Origin: JALQUO01 sp964529685
GTDB lineage: Bacteria; Pseudomonadota; Alphaproteobacteria; Rickettsiales; Midichloriaceae
DNA: 64,000 bases
Assembly: GCA_964529685.1 (NCBI GenBank)
Contig: CAZGZC010000004.1
Coordinates: 1-64,000, forward strand
Direction: 5' to 3'
In this document: piece after piece, positions 8,921 through 18,386 of the stretch
Layout of the letters: every line of letters starts with the position of its first letter
How positions within the stretch are numbered: position 1 is the first letter of the stretch
Translations under genes and position numbers: made by a program
Notes under the pieces: generated by a model
The model's database searches: none
What the model was told of the DNA's origin: nothing
Seen by the model: the letters and a program-made list of their open reading frames with translations, nothing else

Positions 8921-9982
8921 TCACCTAACTTCTATGGTAGCTTGTAAAGCACCAGCGTTTTGGATTGACTTTAGTATAGCTATTAAATCTTGTGGCTGTA
9001 CTCCTAATGTATTGAGCCCCTGAACTAAATCACTTAGTGTCGCATTAGATTGAAGAGTAGCAACTTTACTTCCAGGAATGAAATCTTTATCTTCATCTTG
9101 ATCAAGGAAAAATTGCAGCTTTTCTGTATCAGATACTTTCAAAACAAGATTTCCTTGAGCTATAGCAACTTTACTAATTTTAACATTTTCACCTATAACG
9201 ACAGTGCCAGTTACTTCATCTATAATGATTTTTGCTACTGAATCAGGATCAACAGTTAAGCTTTCAACTTCAGCAAGGAAACCAAGAACATTCTGACTAT
9301 ATTCAGTTGGAACTCTGACAATAACAGTTCCAGGATCATTTGCTTGAGCAACTTCATCCCTCAGTTGAGAGTTAATCGCTGTCGCTATAATCCTTGCAGT
9401 CGTTATATCGGGGTTCTTTAGAGCTAACTTGACTTCATTTAATGAGTTCATATCAAACCCAACGCCCTGTTCAACTATAGCTCCATTAGTTATATAACCA
9501 GAGGTTGGTGTTGGTTTGTTTTTGGTCTGATCAGATGTTGTAGGTTGACCAATTATTATAGAGCCCTGTGCAATTGCATAAACTTCGCCATCAGCACCGA
9601 CTAAAGGAGTAGCCATTAAACTACCGCCTTTTAAACTTTTAGCGTCTCCCATAGTACTGACTTGAACAGAAATCATATTTCCAGGATTAGCAAATGGAGG
9701 TAATGTCGCTGTTATCATTACAGCCGCAACGTTTCTTGTATTAAGTGTACCCATATTTGTTGTTGATACTCCCATCTTATTAAGGTGCTTAATGAGAGTA
9801 TTTTGTGTAAAACCAGAGTTTCTAAGGTTATCTCCAGTGCCATTGAGGCCAACAGCTAGTCCATAACCAATCAAGATGTTCTCCCTAACACCTTCAAAAT
9901 ATACTATGTCTTTAATTCTGGTGTAAGCACTTACATCTGTTGCGGCTATAAGTAAGCTTACTATCAACACTAATCTTTTCAT
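8921..9982 (-). CDS. flgI: Flagellar P-ring protein FlgI
   Basis: Subunit of the periplasmic P ring through which the flagellar rod turns. A Sec signal peptide (MKRLVLIVSLLIAATDVSA) is followed by the strongly conserved FlgI start RIKDIVYFEGVRENILIGYG, then LVGLNGTGD-like GLNGTGDNLRNSGFT and ATLPPFANPG. The end TLSDLVQGLNTLGVQPQDLI and IQNAGALQA is typical. Length 353 is slightly short. No other flg gene is adjacent: flgF lies 7 kb away and the flagellin 18 kb away, so the flagellar genes are dispersed. Confidence 0.95.
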   Translation of the reverse strand: MKRLVLIVSLLIAATDVSAYTRIKDIVYFEGVRENILIGYGLAVGLNGTGDNLRNSGFTQNTLIKHLNKMGVSTTNMGTLNTRNVAAVMITATLPPFANPGNMISVQVSTMGDAKSLKGGSLMATPLVGADGEVYAIAQGSIIIGQPTTSDQTKNKPTPTSGYITNGAIVEQGVGFDMNSLNEVKLALKNPDITTARIIATAINSQLRDEVAQANDPGTVIVRVPTEYSQNVLGFLAEVESLTVDPDSVAKIIIDEVTGTVVIGENVKISKVAIAQGNLVLKVSDTEKLQFFLDQDEDKDFIPGSKVATLQSNATLSDLVQGLNTLGVQPQDLIAILKSIQNAGALQATIEVR

Positions 9983-10461
9983 AAAGAAAAATTTTTATTA
10001 ACTTTCACAATAATATATCATGTAACGTATGAGATCTCTATGCAAGAAAATACAAATGTACTATGGTTATTAAAAGCCGCTATTATTTCTTTTGCTGCTC
10101 TATTCTAAATTCAGTAGATCAGAGAAAGCAAATAACTCTATTGCTAATTTTCTCAAAATTGTAGGTTGCCTTATAGCTGAAAAATGAAAAAAATAATTCA
10201 ATAGCTCCTAGATAAGACACAAGATAGATCTCTGGTGTATATTTTATTTCCTTCACATATCCACCATCTATGACTGTAGCAATCTTAGGCCTAATAAAAT
10301 TTGCTCTTTCAGAGAATTTAGACGGGATCCAAAAATAGGAATTAAATTTTTTAAAGTTTGTAATTTTTTCATTTCGTTTAATTTACTAGTTCAATTTACT
10401 TTATATATTAAAAATAATCTTTATTACAAAATACTGATCTGAAGTATAATTTTTCTAAAAA
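9983..10461. other. Spacer with decayed minus-strand reading frame
   Basis: No intact gene is seen. On the minus strand from about 10335 to 10130 an uninterrupted frame without start reads PSKFSERANFIRPKIATVID, then GGYVKEIKYTPEIYLVSYLG, then AIELFFSFFSYK, which looks protein-like but has no recognised family. On the plus strand a 22-codon frame at 10040-10108 (MQENTNVLWLLKAAIISFAALF) is hydrophobic and may be chance. A TATAAT hexamer at 10445-10450 precedes yggU. Confidence 0.3.
10445..10450 (+). promoter_or_regulatory. Candidate -10 box for yggU-hemA, near-leaderless
   Basis: A perfect TATAAT lies 11 bases before the yggU ATG. With a start point 6-8 bases downstream of the hexamer the leader would be only a few bases, and no Shine-Dalgarno sequence is visible. 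TTATTA at 10421-10426 could be the -35 with 18-bp spacing. Inference from sequence only. Confidence 0.35.
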
Positions 10462-10734
10462 ATGATTATTAAAGCGAAAGTTTTTCCAAAAAGTAAGATG
10501 AATTTAGTTGAAAAAGCAATGATAGAAGACGGAGAATTATCCCTAGTAGTACGAGTTACAGCTGTGCCAGAGAACGGCAATGCAAATAAAGCTGTAATAA
10601 AGATACTTGCAAAGTTTCTAGATGTAAATCAATCTTGGATTGAATTAATTCGTGGTCAGACATGCAGAAACAAGATTTTTCGTGTAAGTAATGTAAATCA
10701 AGAGTTTTTTAAAAAGATTTTACTTATCGTATGA
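10462..10734 (+). CDS. DUF167 / YggU family protein
   Basis: Small conserved protein of the DUF167 family (YggU-like), function unknown. The family pattern is visible: an N-terminal KVFPKSKMN strand, VTAVPENGNANKAVIKILA (usually V.APP..GKAN..L...LA) and WIELIRGQTCRNKIFRV. Length 90 is typical. The last four bases overlap the hemA start (ATGA), so hemA translation is likely coupled to it. Confidence 0.85.
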   Translation: MIIKAKVFPKSKMNLVEKAMIEDGELSLVVRVTAVPENGNANKAVIKILAKFLDVNQSWIELIRGQTCRNKIFRVSNVNQEFFKKILLIV

Positions 10735-11906
10735 GTTCATATAATGAGAGATTTAAGTCTGCGGTTGAGAGTATAAAGCAACAGAATAGATATAGAGCCT
10801 TTACTCCATTAGAGTATAGACAATTCCCAGTTGCGTATGCTCCTAGTCTCAATAAGGAAATTGTAGTTTGGTGTAGCAATAACTACCTTGGTATGAGTCA
10901 ACATCCTAAAGTTATCAAAGCATTATGTGATAGTGCAAATAGTGTTGGAGTGAGTGCAGGTGGGACTAGAAATATATCTGGGACACATGTTGCAATTGAT
11001 GAATTAGAGTGTGAATTGAAGGATCTACATAAACAAGAGAAGGCTTTAGTCTTTACTTCCGGATATATTGCAAACCAATCGGCGATAGGTGCTATAGGAA
11101 AAATAATTCCTGACTGCGTAATTTTCTCTGATGCAGATAATCATGCTTCAATTATTCATGGGATCCGTGAGAGTAAGTTGGAAAAGCATATCTTTAAACA
11201 TAACGATGTTGAGCACCTTCGAGAATTAATTTCTCTCTATTCTAAGGAGAAACCTAAGCTAATTATTTTTGAATCAGTTTACTCAATGAGTGGGTCAGTA
11301 GCGCCTTTTAAAGAGATAATTGACATAGCCGAGGAGTTTAATGCAATGACCTATCTTGATGAGGTTCATGCTGTTGGGATGTATGGGAATGAAGGTGAGG
11401 GAATGGCTGGAGCCTGTGGTTTTGCAGATAAGATTGATATAATTCAAGGGACTCTCGGTAAAGCTTTTGGTGTAATTGGTGGGTATATTGCAAGTAAAAG
11501 CTGTATAATTGATGCAATTAGAAGTATTGCATCAGGATTTATTTTTACAACTACATTACCTCCTTGTATTGCTGCTGCAGCAACTGCTAGTATTAAACAC
11601 CTCAGACAGAATAAAATTGAAAGAGAAAAACACCAAGAGGTTGTAATGAAAACAAAAAAAGCCCTTATGGCTTCTGGTATTCAGTGCATGTCAAGTGATA
11701 CCCATATTATTCCTGTTTTTATTGGTAATGCTGAGCTTTCTAGTGTTATTTCGCAGCAATTGCTGAATGAATCATCTATCTATATACAGAACATTAATTT
11801 TCCTACAGTACCAGTATACTGTGAGAGATTAAGAATTACTCCAACTCCTTTCCATACAGATGAAATGATCGAAAAATTAGTAGATAGTTTGAGGAAAATC
11901 GCTTAA
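10731..11906 (+). CDS. hemA: 5-aminolevulinate synthase
   Basis: PLP enzyme that condenses glycine and succinyl-CoA to 5-aminolevulinate, the first step of heme synthesis by the alphaproteobacterial C4 route. Visible marks are WCSNNYLGMSQHP near the N-terminus, GGTRNISGTH, ESVYSMSGSVAP, YLDEVHAVGMYG and the PLP lysine in GTLGKAFG (K244). At 391 residues it is close to the family norm of about 400. hemB at 24.5 kb and hemF at 36.7 kb serve the same pathway. Confidence 0.95.
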   Translation: MSSYNERFKSAVESIKQQNRYRAFTPLEYRQFPVAYAPSLNKEIVVWCSNNYLGMSQHPKVIKALCDSANSVGVSAGGTRNISGTHVAIDELECELKDLHKQEKALVFTSGYIANQSAIGAIGKIIPDCVIFSDADNHASIIHGIRESKLEKHIFKHNDVEHLRELISLYSKEKPKLIIFESVYSMSGSVAPFKEIIDIAEEFNAMTYLDEVHAVGMYGNEGEGMAGACGFADKIDIIQGTLGKAFGVIGGYIASKSCIIDAIRSIASGFIFTTTLPPCIAAAATASIKHLRQNKIEREKHQEVVMKTKKALMASGIQCMSSDTHIIPVFIGNAELSSVISQQLLNESSIYIQNINFPTVPVYCERLRITPTPFHTDEMIEKLVDSLRKIA

Positions 11907-11924
11907 GCTTTGCAAGTGTGTCAT

Positions 11925-11956
11925 TACTGATTTTGTTGATAAGAAAAAAATCAGTA
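11925..11956 (+). terminator. Possible hairpin terminator after hemA
   Basis: Perfect 10-bp inverted repeat (TACTGATTTT and AAAATCAGTA) with a 12-base loop, starting 19 bases after the hemA stop. A T-run (11968-11974) follows 11 bases later rather than directly. The stem is A/T-rich and weak, so function as an intrinsic terminator is uncertain. Confidence 0.35.
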
Positions 11957-12042
11957 TAGTGCATAGAGTTTTTTTGAATTTCATTACAAATAATATGTAG
12001 AATCAAAAAATTTGAAGTTGATATAATCGATTTTAATTAGTT

Positions 12043-12551
12043 ATGCATAAAGAGAAAATAAAAATCCTGAATGGCCAAGAATATTTGCAGATGAAGCGGC
12101 AATCATTAAAGAATCTCTAGAAAATAATTACATATCAGTTTATCATATAGGATCAACTGCTGTTCCAGGATTAGCTGCTAAACATAAAATTGATATCATA
12201 GGAGAAGTTAATAATTGTGAAGATGCAATTGCTCAACTAGAAACAGTAGGATATACATATAAAGGTGAATGGAATATACCGTTTAAGTATGGCTTTACAA
12301 AGAGAAATTGTGGTGAATTTAACTTACATCTTTATCAAAAAGGACATCCTGAAGTTGAACTAAACATACTCTTTAGAGATTTTTTGCGTAATAATCCTAG
12401 CGCAAGAGATGAATATCAGCAATTAAAATATAATCTACTTCAGAATAAAAATGCATATCTTAAAAGTAAAAACTCAATTTTTACTGAATATAACCTCAGT
12501 AAAGACTCATTTATCAGAAAGATAATTCAATTTTCAGGATTTGATAATTGA
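12043..12551 (+). pseudogene. GrpB (UPF0157) family protein, frameshifted near the start
   Basis: A long frame reads NPEWPRIFADEAAIIKE, YHIGSTAVPGLAAKHKIDII, KYGFTKRNCGEFNLHLY and ELNILFRDFLRNNPSARDEY. These are the hallmarks of the GrpB nucleotidyltransferase-like family (NP.WP..F, H.GSTAVPGL.AK..IDI, RDYLR..P..A..Y). The frame has no start codon of its own. The natural ATG at 12043 (MHKEKIK) is out of frame by one base across an A-run at 12055-12064, so one missing base has disrupted the gene unless the polymerase slips. The frame ends at a TGA at 12549, and the next reading frame (a GNAT fragment) continues in the same phase. Confidence 0.65.
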
Positions 12552-12575
12552 GTTGAGATTGTATCAATTGGACAT

Positions 12576-12827
12576 ATGGAAGATCTCACTAAAAATATAT
12601 GGGCATTACGAGGTCTTGCAACTGACAAGAAATATCAAGGTAATGGCTACGGATCAGTACTTTTAAAATTACTCGAAACTTGGTGTAAAAACAGGAATGG
12701 TGCTATTATAAAGTTACATTCAGCACCGCAAGCAGAAAACTTCTATCGTAAATTAGGTTACAACAGCATAGTTTGGGATGATGAATCAATCAATGAAAAA
12801 GTTATAGACTTAGGCAAGAGACTATAA
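12576..12827 (+). pseudogene. GNAT acetyltransferase C-terminal half
   Basis: 83 residues that contain the acetyl-CoA site RGLATDKKYQGNGYGSVLL (the R/Q-x-x-G-x-G/A P-loop of GNAT enzymes) and the late motif SAPQAENFYRKLGYN. The N-terminal half of the fold is missing. The frame extends upstream for nine more codons (VEIVSIGH...) to the TGA that ends the GrpB frame. Both pieces are in the same phase, so an ancestral GrpB-GNAT fusion broken by that TGA is possible. The stop overlaps the end of the ABC gene on the other strand by 6 bp. It may still be expressed as a short protein. Confidence 0.55.
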
Positions 12828-15131
12828 GTCAACGATATCGCCTAATATAGCCTTTAGAGGATCAAATGCTTCACTATCGGAAGGAATAATTGTTTGAGTT
12901 TTATGTCCAGTATAAGTGTAAGACCCATCTCCATTTAAGTGAATTCTCCCATCGTATTGATCAATTTGAGGTTGATGTTCTACAGAAACAACAATAGCAT
13001 CTCTTGGTAGTGATTCCTTTAGAGTTTGCAGTACTAGTCCTTTAGAGCTTCGTGCAAAGGTACCACCATTAGCGCCTGAATCTAAACCATTAAATGTTTC
13101 ATCTATTAAAACCAACACCGGCCCAACTGAGTTTGTTGCCTTTGCAATAGCTGCATCGTGTGATTTACCAGATGAAATCTCTTCATTATAGATATTTAAC
13201 ATACCTGTTTCCTTCATTATACGAACTATCATACCTGTTATTGACATCTTCTTCTGCTGTCCACCACTTGTTTCAGATGTCACATCATTTATTCCCTCGT
13301 CTAATCTAGAGAGCAGACCTGATTCAAGGTACTCATACCCCTCAGCTGATCCTCTAGAAAAACCTTCCATCTTAAGCATCAGCTCTTCAACTAAAGGCTT
13401 ATAAGACTGTCTTTCAAGTTCAGTTGTAACCATAGGATAACAGATAGATTCAATCATCTTTACTCCATATGGGAAATTATTCGTTTGAGTCAACATATAT
13501 ATCTTAGACTCACTCTGAGCTGTAGACTTAGGGTAATATACCTCTCCTCTAATCTCAATTGATTCAGTAAAATTAGGTAATCCACGCAAAGTGCTCATAA
13601 ATGTTGTCTTACCGCAACCACTTTTACCTGTTAATAGATACCACTTACCAGCCTCAAGTGTCATTTCATCTAGATGAAATTTTTTAACTCCTTCAATATC
13701 TATATTAATATCTTTTAAATTTAAGTTCTTCCCATTATGACTCTTATATTCTACATATGAGGTGTTCTCAATTGTCTCAAGGAATTTGTATAGCTCAGTC
13801 AATCTCTCCAAACTAGGTGTCAATGCTTCGGTTTGCGGCAAGCTTTGTACTGAATTTACTAAATTAAATATGTTCATGAATATGCCTATGTCCATACTTA
13901 AACCACCTGCAATCGATGCATCAACCAAACTAGCAAGAAATATTGGAGTTGTAGACTCATCTTTTTGTTTAAGTGAGTTGTGTAAGTCTGCAATCTCCTT
14001 TTGCATATCCTGATTCTTATTTACAAAATAATCTAAACCACTTCTTTCTATTATAGTTCTTGGATTTGATACTAATGAGCTTTTAAATTTATTCATATAG
14101 GACAGGCAATCGTTTAATGTCTTATGAATCTCAGTTGTATTTGAAGCCTGAAACATTTCTCCTAATGATGACCTAAGATTTAATAATGGAAAATCTTTGG
14201 TAAGATTTTCTGCTCCTAATAAAAAGCTGTTAGTCATTAAGATATCGCTACTGAAGTGGCTTACTTCACTACTGATTTGATCAATCCTATTTAATGTACT
14301 GGAATACTCATCATTTGAAGAAATCTTTAAAAGAGAGTGTGGAGAAGAAATGATTTTGTTGTTTTTCTCATGAATTTTAGATAGACCTTCGTGAGCGATA
14401 GAAGAAGTAATCAAGATGTTACTTATTAGTTTCAGCACACTTTGGAGCTGCTGAATTCGCTGCAATTCTATGTTGGCATTTGCCATGTCAACATGATTCA
14501 AAGTCGCTGTGATAACAGGTGAGATAAGATCTATTCCTTCATTAATTAATACTTGAGTTGCAACTGTTGATTGCATATTTACAACTCCATCTGTTACATA
14601 TTCAAAGTTTTTAATATTGTTGCTAAGTTTTATTTGTAATGCTCTAGTCGTATCTATATAGCCCTTACTACCAGTCAAGTGTTCTTGGATATATTTTATA
14701 GCAAATAAAGCTACTCCTATTCCAAGCGAAGTCTGGTAGCCTAATGGATTTTTTTTATTTGTAGAGTCTGCAATACTCAAATCAAAATTCTTTATAAGGT
14801 CTGCAGTACCAAAAACTGATGCTACATTTGTTAAATGGTGTTTTTCTGTCCAGCCTTCTTTCATCAGCAGATCATCAGCAGTCATGGCACAGCCAAATAT
14901 TATGGGGAGGCAAATCTTCTTCAAGATATCGGGAGTCGACAAGACTTTAGCATTGCCTTCAGTATTAAAATCATAGATAGTTTGAGCAGATGCCATTTTT
15001 ACTGCAATCTGTAAACCATTCATCAATGGATTTTTAAATTCCCCTTCTCCACACTTAAAATTAAGATATTGAGATAATAATCTCATGCCTGATTGAAAAC
15101 CAAGATTTATATAGGATTGATAGTTTCTCAT
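12822..15131 (-). CDS. ABC ATPase with divergent N-terminal domain (YddA/ABCD-like layout)
   Basis: 769 residues. The first ~470 are helical with only weakly hydrophobic stretches and no recognised family. The C-terminal ~290 form an ABC ATPase with Walker A LLTGKSGCGKTTF (about residue 503), a Q-loop in YMLTQTNNFPYG, signature TSGGQQKKMSI, Walker B VLVLIDETFNGLD and a switch His in VSVEHQP. The order (membrane-like part, then ATPase, FPYG after the Q-loop) recalls the YddA/PMP70 class. About 30 extra residues separate signature and Walker B. Export of an unknown substrate, or a soluble role, is inferred. Confidence 0.7.
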   Translation of the reverse strand: MRNYQSYINLGFQSGMRLLSQYLNFKCGEGEFKNPLMNGLQIAVKMASAQTIYDFNTEGNAKVLSTPDILKKICLPIIFGCAMTADDLLMKEGWTEKHHLTNVASVFGTADLIKNFDLSIADSTNKKNPLGYQTSLGIGVALFAIKYIQEHLTGSKGYIDTTRALQIKLSNNIKNFEYVTDGVVNMQSTVATQVLINEGIDLISPVITATLNHVDMANANIELQRIQQLQSVLKLISNILITSSIAHEGLSKIHEKNNKIISSPHSLLKISSNDEYSSTLNRIDQISSEVSHFSSDILMTNSFLLGAENLTKDFPLLNLRSSLGEMFQASNTTEIHKTLNDCLSYMNKFKSSLVSNPRTIIERSGLDYFVNKNQDMQKEIADLHNSLKQKDESTTPIFLASLVDASIAGGLSMDIGIFMNIFNLVNSVQSLPQTEALTPSLERLTELYKFLETIENTSYVEYKSHNGKNLNLKDINIDIEGVKKFHLDEMTLEAGKWYLLTGKSGCGKTTFMSTLRGLPNFTESIEIRGEVYYPKSTAQSESKIYMLTQTNNFPYGVKMIESICYPMVTTELERQSYKPLVEELMLKMEGFSRGSAEGYEYLESGLLSRLDEGINDVTSETSGGQQKKMSITGMIVRIMKETGMLNIYNEEISSGKSHDAAIAKATNSVGPVLVLIDETFNGLDSGANGGTFARSSKGLVLQTLKESLPRDAIVVSVEHQPQIDQYDGRIHLNGDGSYTYTGHKTQTIIPSDSEAFDPLKAILGDIVDL

Positions 15132-15271
15132 AGTAATTTTTTATTTGTAAAATATTCAATATAACGAATATATATTACAAATATATTAAATAGAGACATT
15201 TAAACTGCGAGCAAAAAATCGTTTAATAGAATTTTTTGGTATTTCTGATAAAATCATGAAAAAATTAATAA

Positions 15272-16513
15272 ATGACACTAGAGATTGTAACTTTCGGCTG
15301 TAGGTTAAATGCATATGAAAGCGAAGTTATTAAAAAGAAAGCAACTCAGCATGGAATCACTGACGCCTTTATAATTAATAGTTGTGCAGTGACAAGTGAA
15401 GCAGAAAGACAGCTTCGACAAGAAATCCGCAAACTGAGTAGGAAACATCCAGATAAAAAAATTATAATTACAGGTTGTGCAGTACAGGTTAATCCTGAGA
15501 AATATAAGAAGATGGATGAAGTATATTCCATAATTGGTAATGTAGAAAAAATGACTGATGGCGCTTATATAGCAATTGTTAATAATGAAGAGAAGTCAGT
15601 TGGAGATATAATGAAAGAAACTGAACTTGAGACCGCCATAGTTGAGCAATTTGATGGTAAAGTTAGGGGATACTTACAAGTACAGACTGGTTGTAATCAC
15701 CGTTGTACATTTTGTATAATCCCATATGGGAGAGGTAATAGCAGAAGTACTCCATTCCAAGCTGTGTATGATCAAGCAAAGAATCTAATTGAGAAAGGAT
15801 ATAAGGAATTAGTTATAACTGGAGTTGATATTACTGATTATGGCTTAGATTTACCTGGCAAGCCTACCCTAGGACAGTTAGTAAAGCGTCTCCTTAAGCA
15901 GTTGCCTAATTTGCCATCCATTCGTCTATCTTCTATTGATGTAGCTGAGGTTGATAAAGATATATTAGATCTACTAGCAAATGAACGACGGTTTATGCCA
16001 CATTTGCATCTTAGTCTCCAAGCTGGTGATAATATGATCCTAAAGAGGATGAAGCGCCGCCATTCTAGAGAGCAGGTTATTGATTTTTGTAAGAATGCTG
16101 TTGAACTTAGACCTGAAATTGTATTCGGTGCAGATATAATAACTGGCTTTCCAACTGAGACAGATGCGATGTTTCAAAATACTTATGATCTTCTAACTGA
16201 AGTTGAGAAAATCATCCATTTACACATTTTTCCCTATTCTGAAAGAGAAGGTACTCCAGCAGCTCGCATGCCACAGATTGAGAAATCAATGAAAAAAGAG
16301 AGAGCTGCTAAACTACGAGAGTTAGGAAAAAGACTGTTAGATAAACATCTATATTCTCAGATAAATAGAAAAGTTCAAATCTTAATTGAAAATGATAAAT
16401 TTGGTAAGTCAGAAGACTTTTGTACTGCAGAATTGGTAAATAAAGCTGGAGAAATAGGTGATATATGTGAGTTTCCAGTAGTCGATGTTAGAAATGGTAA
16501 ATTAATTGTTTAA
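15272..16513 (+). CDS. mtaB: tRNA t6A37 methylthiotransferase MtaB
   Basis: Radical-SAM enzyme that converts t6A37 to ms2t6A in tRNAs. The N-terminal UPF0004 domain carries its three cluster cysteines in TFGCRLNAYE, NSCAVTSEAE and ITGCAVQ. The radical-SAM CxxxCxxC is in GCNHRCTFCIIPYGRG. A TRAM-like tail follows. GCRLNAYES and CAVT are characteristic of MtaB rather than MiaB. Length 413 is normal. Transcribed away from the ABC gene. The 60-70 bp spacers on each side leave room for a promoter. Confidence 0.92.
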   Translation: MTLEIVTFGCRLNAYESEVIKKKATQHGITDAFIINSCAVTSEAERQLRQEIRKLSRKHPDKKIIITGCAVQVNPEKYKKMDEVYSIIGNVEKMTDGAYIAIVNNEEKSVGDIMKETELETAIVEQFDGKVRGYLQVQTGCNHRCTFCIIPYGRGNSRSTPFQAVYDQAKNLIEKGYKELVITGVDITDYGLDLPGKPTLGQLVKRLLKQLPNLPSIRLSSIDVAEVDKDILDLLANERRFMPHLHLSLQAGDNMILKRMKRRHSREQVIDFCKNAVELRPEIVFGADIITGFPTETDAMFQNTYDLLTEVEKIIHLHIFPYSEREGTPAARMPQIEKSMKKERAAKLRELGKRLLDKHLYSQINRKVQILIENDKFGKSEDFCTAELVNKAGEIGDICEFPVVDVRNGKLIV

Positions 16514-16585
16514 ATAAAATGAACTTGCGCAGAACATATATAAAAAAGATAGTATATGATATATCATATTAGATAAAAAATATCT

Positions 16586-17227
16586 ATGTCTTTTGATCAT
16601 CTGTTGTATATTTTAGGTGGTGTATTGATTACACTAAAGTTCAGTTTAATTAGCATTTTCTTTGGTTTAATTATTGCTCTAGGAGTTTGTTCAATGAGAA
16701 TGTCACAAAAAAAACTCTTCAGTATGATTGGATCTATTTATATTTCAGCTATCAGAGGCACACCTCTTGTTCTACAACTCAGTATTTGGTATTTTGCTTT
16801 CCCTAAGGCATTTGCTTTTAAATTTTCAGCCAACCTTGCTTGCGCTATAACATTTGCAGTAAATTCCAGTGCATATCTTTCAGAGATAATCAGAGCTGGA
16901 GTGAATTCAATAGATAAAGGACAAATGGAAGCAGGTAAGGTTCTGGGTCTTAGTAAGAGAGACATTATGATTGATATAATACTGCCACAAGCAATGAGAA
17001 ATATGTCGCCTGCTTTAGTAAATGAGTTGATCAGCCTAACTAAAGAAACAGCAATAGTTGCCTTTATAGGAATAACCGATCTAACAAGACGTGCTCAACT
17101 CGTATCAGCTGAGACATATAACTTCTTTCAACCATTATTAGCAGCTGGTCTTGCTTACTACTCATTGACATTATTCTTAACTTCGGCTTTCGCAATTATT
17201 GCAAAACGTTACCATATCAAAATATAA
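16586..17227 (+). CDS. Polar amino-acid ABC transporter permease (GlnP/HisM family)
   Basis: Inner-membrane subunit of an amino-acid importer. It has about five hydrophobic helices, an N-terminal GVLITLKFSLISIFFGLI typical of the HisMQ domain, RGTPLVLQL, and the EAA loop EAGKVLGLSKRDIMIDIILPQA that docks the ATPase. Length 213 fits GlnP-like permeases. The binding protein and ATPase genes are not in the window. The substrate cannot be told from sequence, and glutamine is a guess. Confidence 0.88.
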   Translation: MSFDHLLYILGGVLITLKFSLISIFFGLIIALGVCSMRMSQKKLFSMIGSIYISAIRGTPLVLQLSIWYFAFPKAFAFKFSANLACAITFAVNSSAYLSEIIRAGVNSIDKGQMEAGKVLGLSKRDIMIDIILPQAMRNMSPALVNELISLTKETAIVAFIGITDLTRRAQLVSAETYNFFQPLLAAGLAYYSLTLFLTSAFAIIAKRYHIKI

Positions 17228-17286
17228 TTCTATAAATATTTGATAAATAATGTATATTATTTACAAGTTAAAAAGCAAAGTATATC

Positions 17287-18033
17287 ATGGATAATGCAAA
17301 CTATAATTTAGTTACATCACAAATAGGAACATTCAATAATGTCACTTCTATCTCAAACGATATGGCTAATACAAACACTCCTGGCTATAAGGAGGATAAA
17401 ATAGTCTTTCAAAAGTACCTCACCCAGGATTTACATGATAAGAATACTATGCCCCTTGATAGAGCTACAATTATCAATATTAAACCAGGATCACTTAAGC
17501 AAACAAATAGAGAGTTAGATTGGGCAATTAATGGGGATGCATTTTTTGTTCTTCAAACACCCCTTGGGCTAAGATATACTAGAGCTGGTAGCTTTACATT
17601 AAATGCTGGATATGAGCTAGTGAATCCAGCTGGATATCAACTATTAGGTGAAAATGGAGATGTAATTTCTTTTAACCAGGATGATCATATGATCATGATA
17701 GACTCAGAAGGAGTTGTTTATGCGAGAGCAACACCACAGGATAATTTTGATCAAAGAGGTCAGATAGCTATTGTTAGCGTCTCAGATCCAAGAGCAATAA
17801 GAAAAGGAGGTGATGGTAATTTTATAGTAGAGGGAGATGCAATTGTTGCACAGGCAGATCCAGATTCATATAAGATGCTACAAGGTTTTATAGAAGAATC
17901 GAATGTTGTGCCAATCACATCTATGACTAAGTTAGTTGAGCTACAACATAAGAGTGCAGAGGCAATTAACATAACAAAACAGATGGAGGGGGTGAGTAAT
18001 AGCCTCTATAAAGTACTATCAAAAGTGGAGTAG
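17287..18033 (+). CDS. flgF: Flagellar basal-body rod protein FlgF
   Basis: Proximal rod component of the flagellar basal body. The N-terminus has the rod-protein signature ISNDMANTNTPGYKED. The middle carries GDAFFVLQTPLGLRYTRAGSF, and the C-terminus has QGFIEESNVVPITSMTKLVE, the usual end of FlgE/F/G proteins. The short length (248) and the divergent middle fit FlgF better than FlgG (about 260). In many genomes flgF precedes flgG in an operon. Here it stands alone between a permease and IDH. Confidence 0.85.
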   Translation: MDNANYNLVTSQIGTFNNVTSISNDMANTNTPGYKEDKIVFQKYLTQDLHDKNTMPLDRATIINIKPGSLKQTNRELDWAINGDAFFVLQTPLGLRYTRAGSFTLNAGYELVNPAGYQLLGENGDVISFNQDDHMIMIDSEGVVYARATPQDNFDQRGQIAIVSVSDPRAIRKGGDGNFIVEGDAIVAQADPDSYKMLQGFIEESNVVPITSMTKLVELQHKSAEAINITKQMEGVSNSLYKVLSKVE

Positions 18034-18386
18034 GGATCCTTGCTGTTCTTACTTCAGAACTGACAACTGATTACATCTATTAGTGATTTTCTAGTATTAT
18101 TCTCAGCTCTAGCAGCTATTTTTAATATTATTGAAGAATTTAATCACAAAAGATACCTATCTACAATACGCTCCTTGAGTCCAAAGTAATTAGTTTTGCA
18201 CATTTTTTATGGGATCGCTTAATCTATGACAACTTTAAGCATTTTAATTACAAAAGCTTTGGTACAATATATTTTTTGATGAAGTACCAGTTGAATTAGA
18301 TCAACAGAATTAACTTAGTTCATATCTTATCGCTACTTTAGTAGTTCTATAACTGAAGTCTATATGTTATTCTAAAAAGAAAAGTC
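18034..18386. other. Spacer between flgF and IDH, possible remnant
   Basis: No intact gene is seen. A plus-strand frame of about 40 codons at 18064-18189, without a start codon, reads ITSISDFLVLFSALAAIFNI and ends in RSLSPK. It may be the tail of a decayed gene. The rest is A/T-rich, and a candidate promoter for IDH must lie here, but none is clear. Confidence 0.25.
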
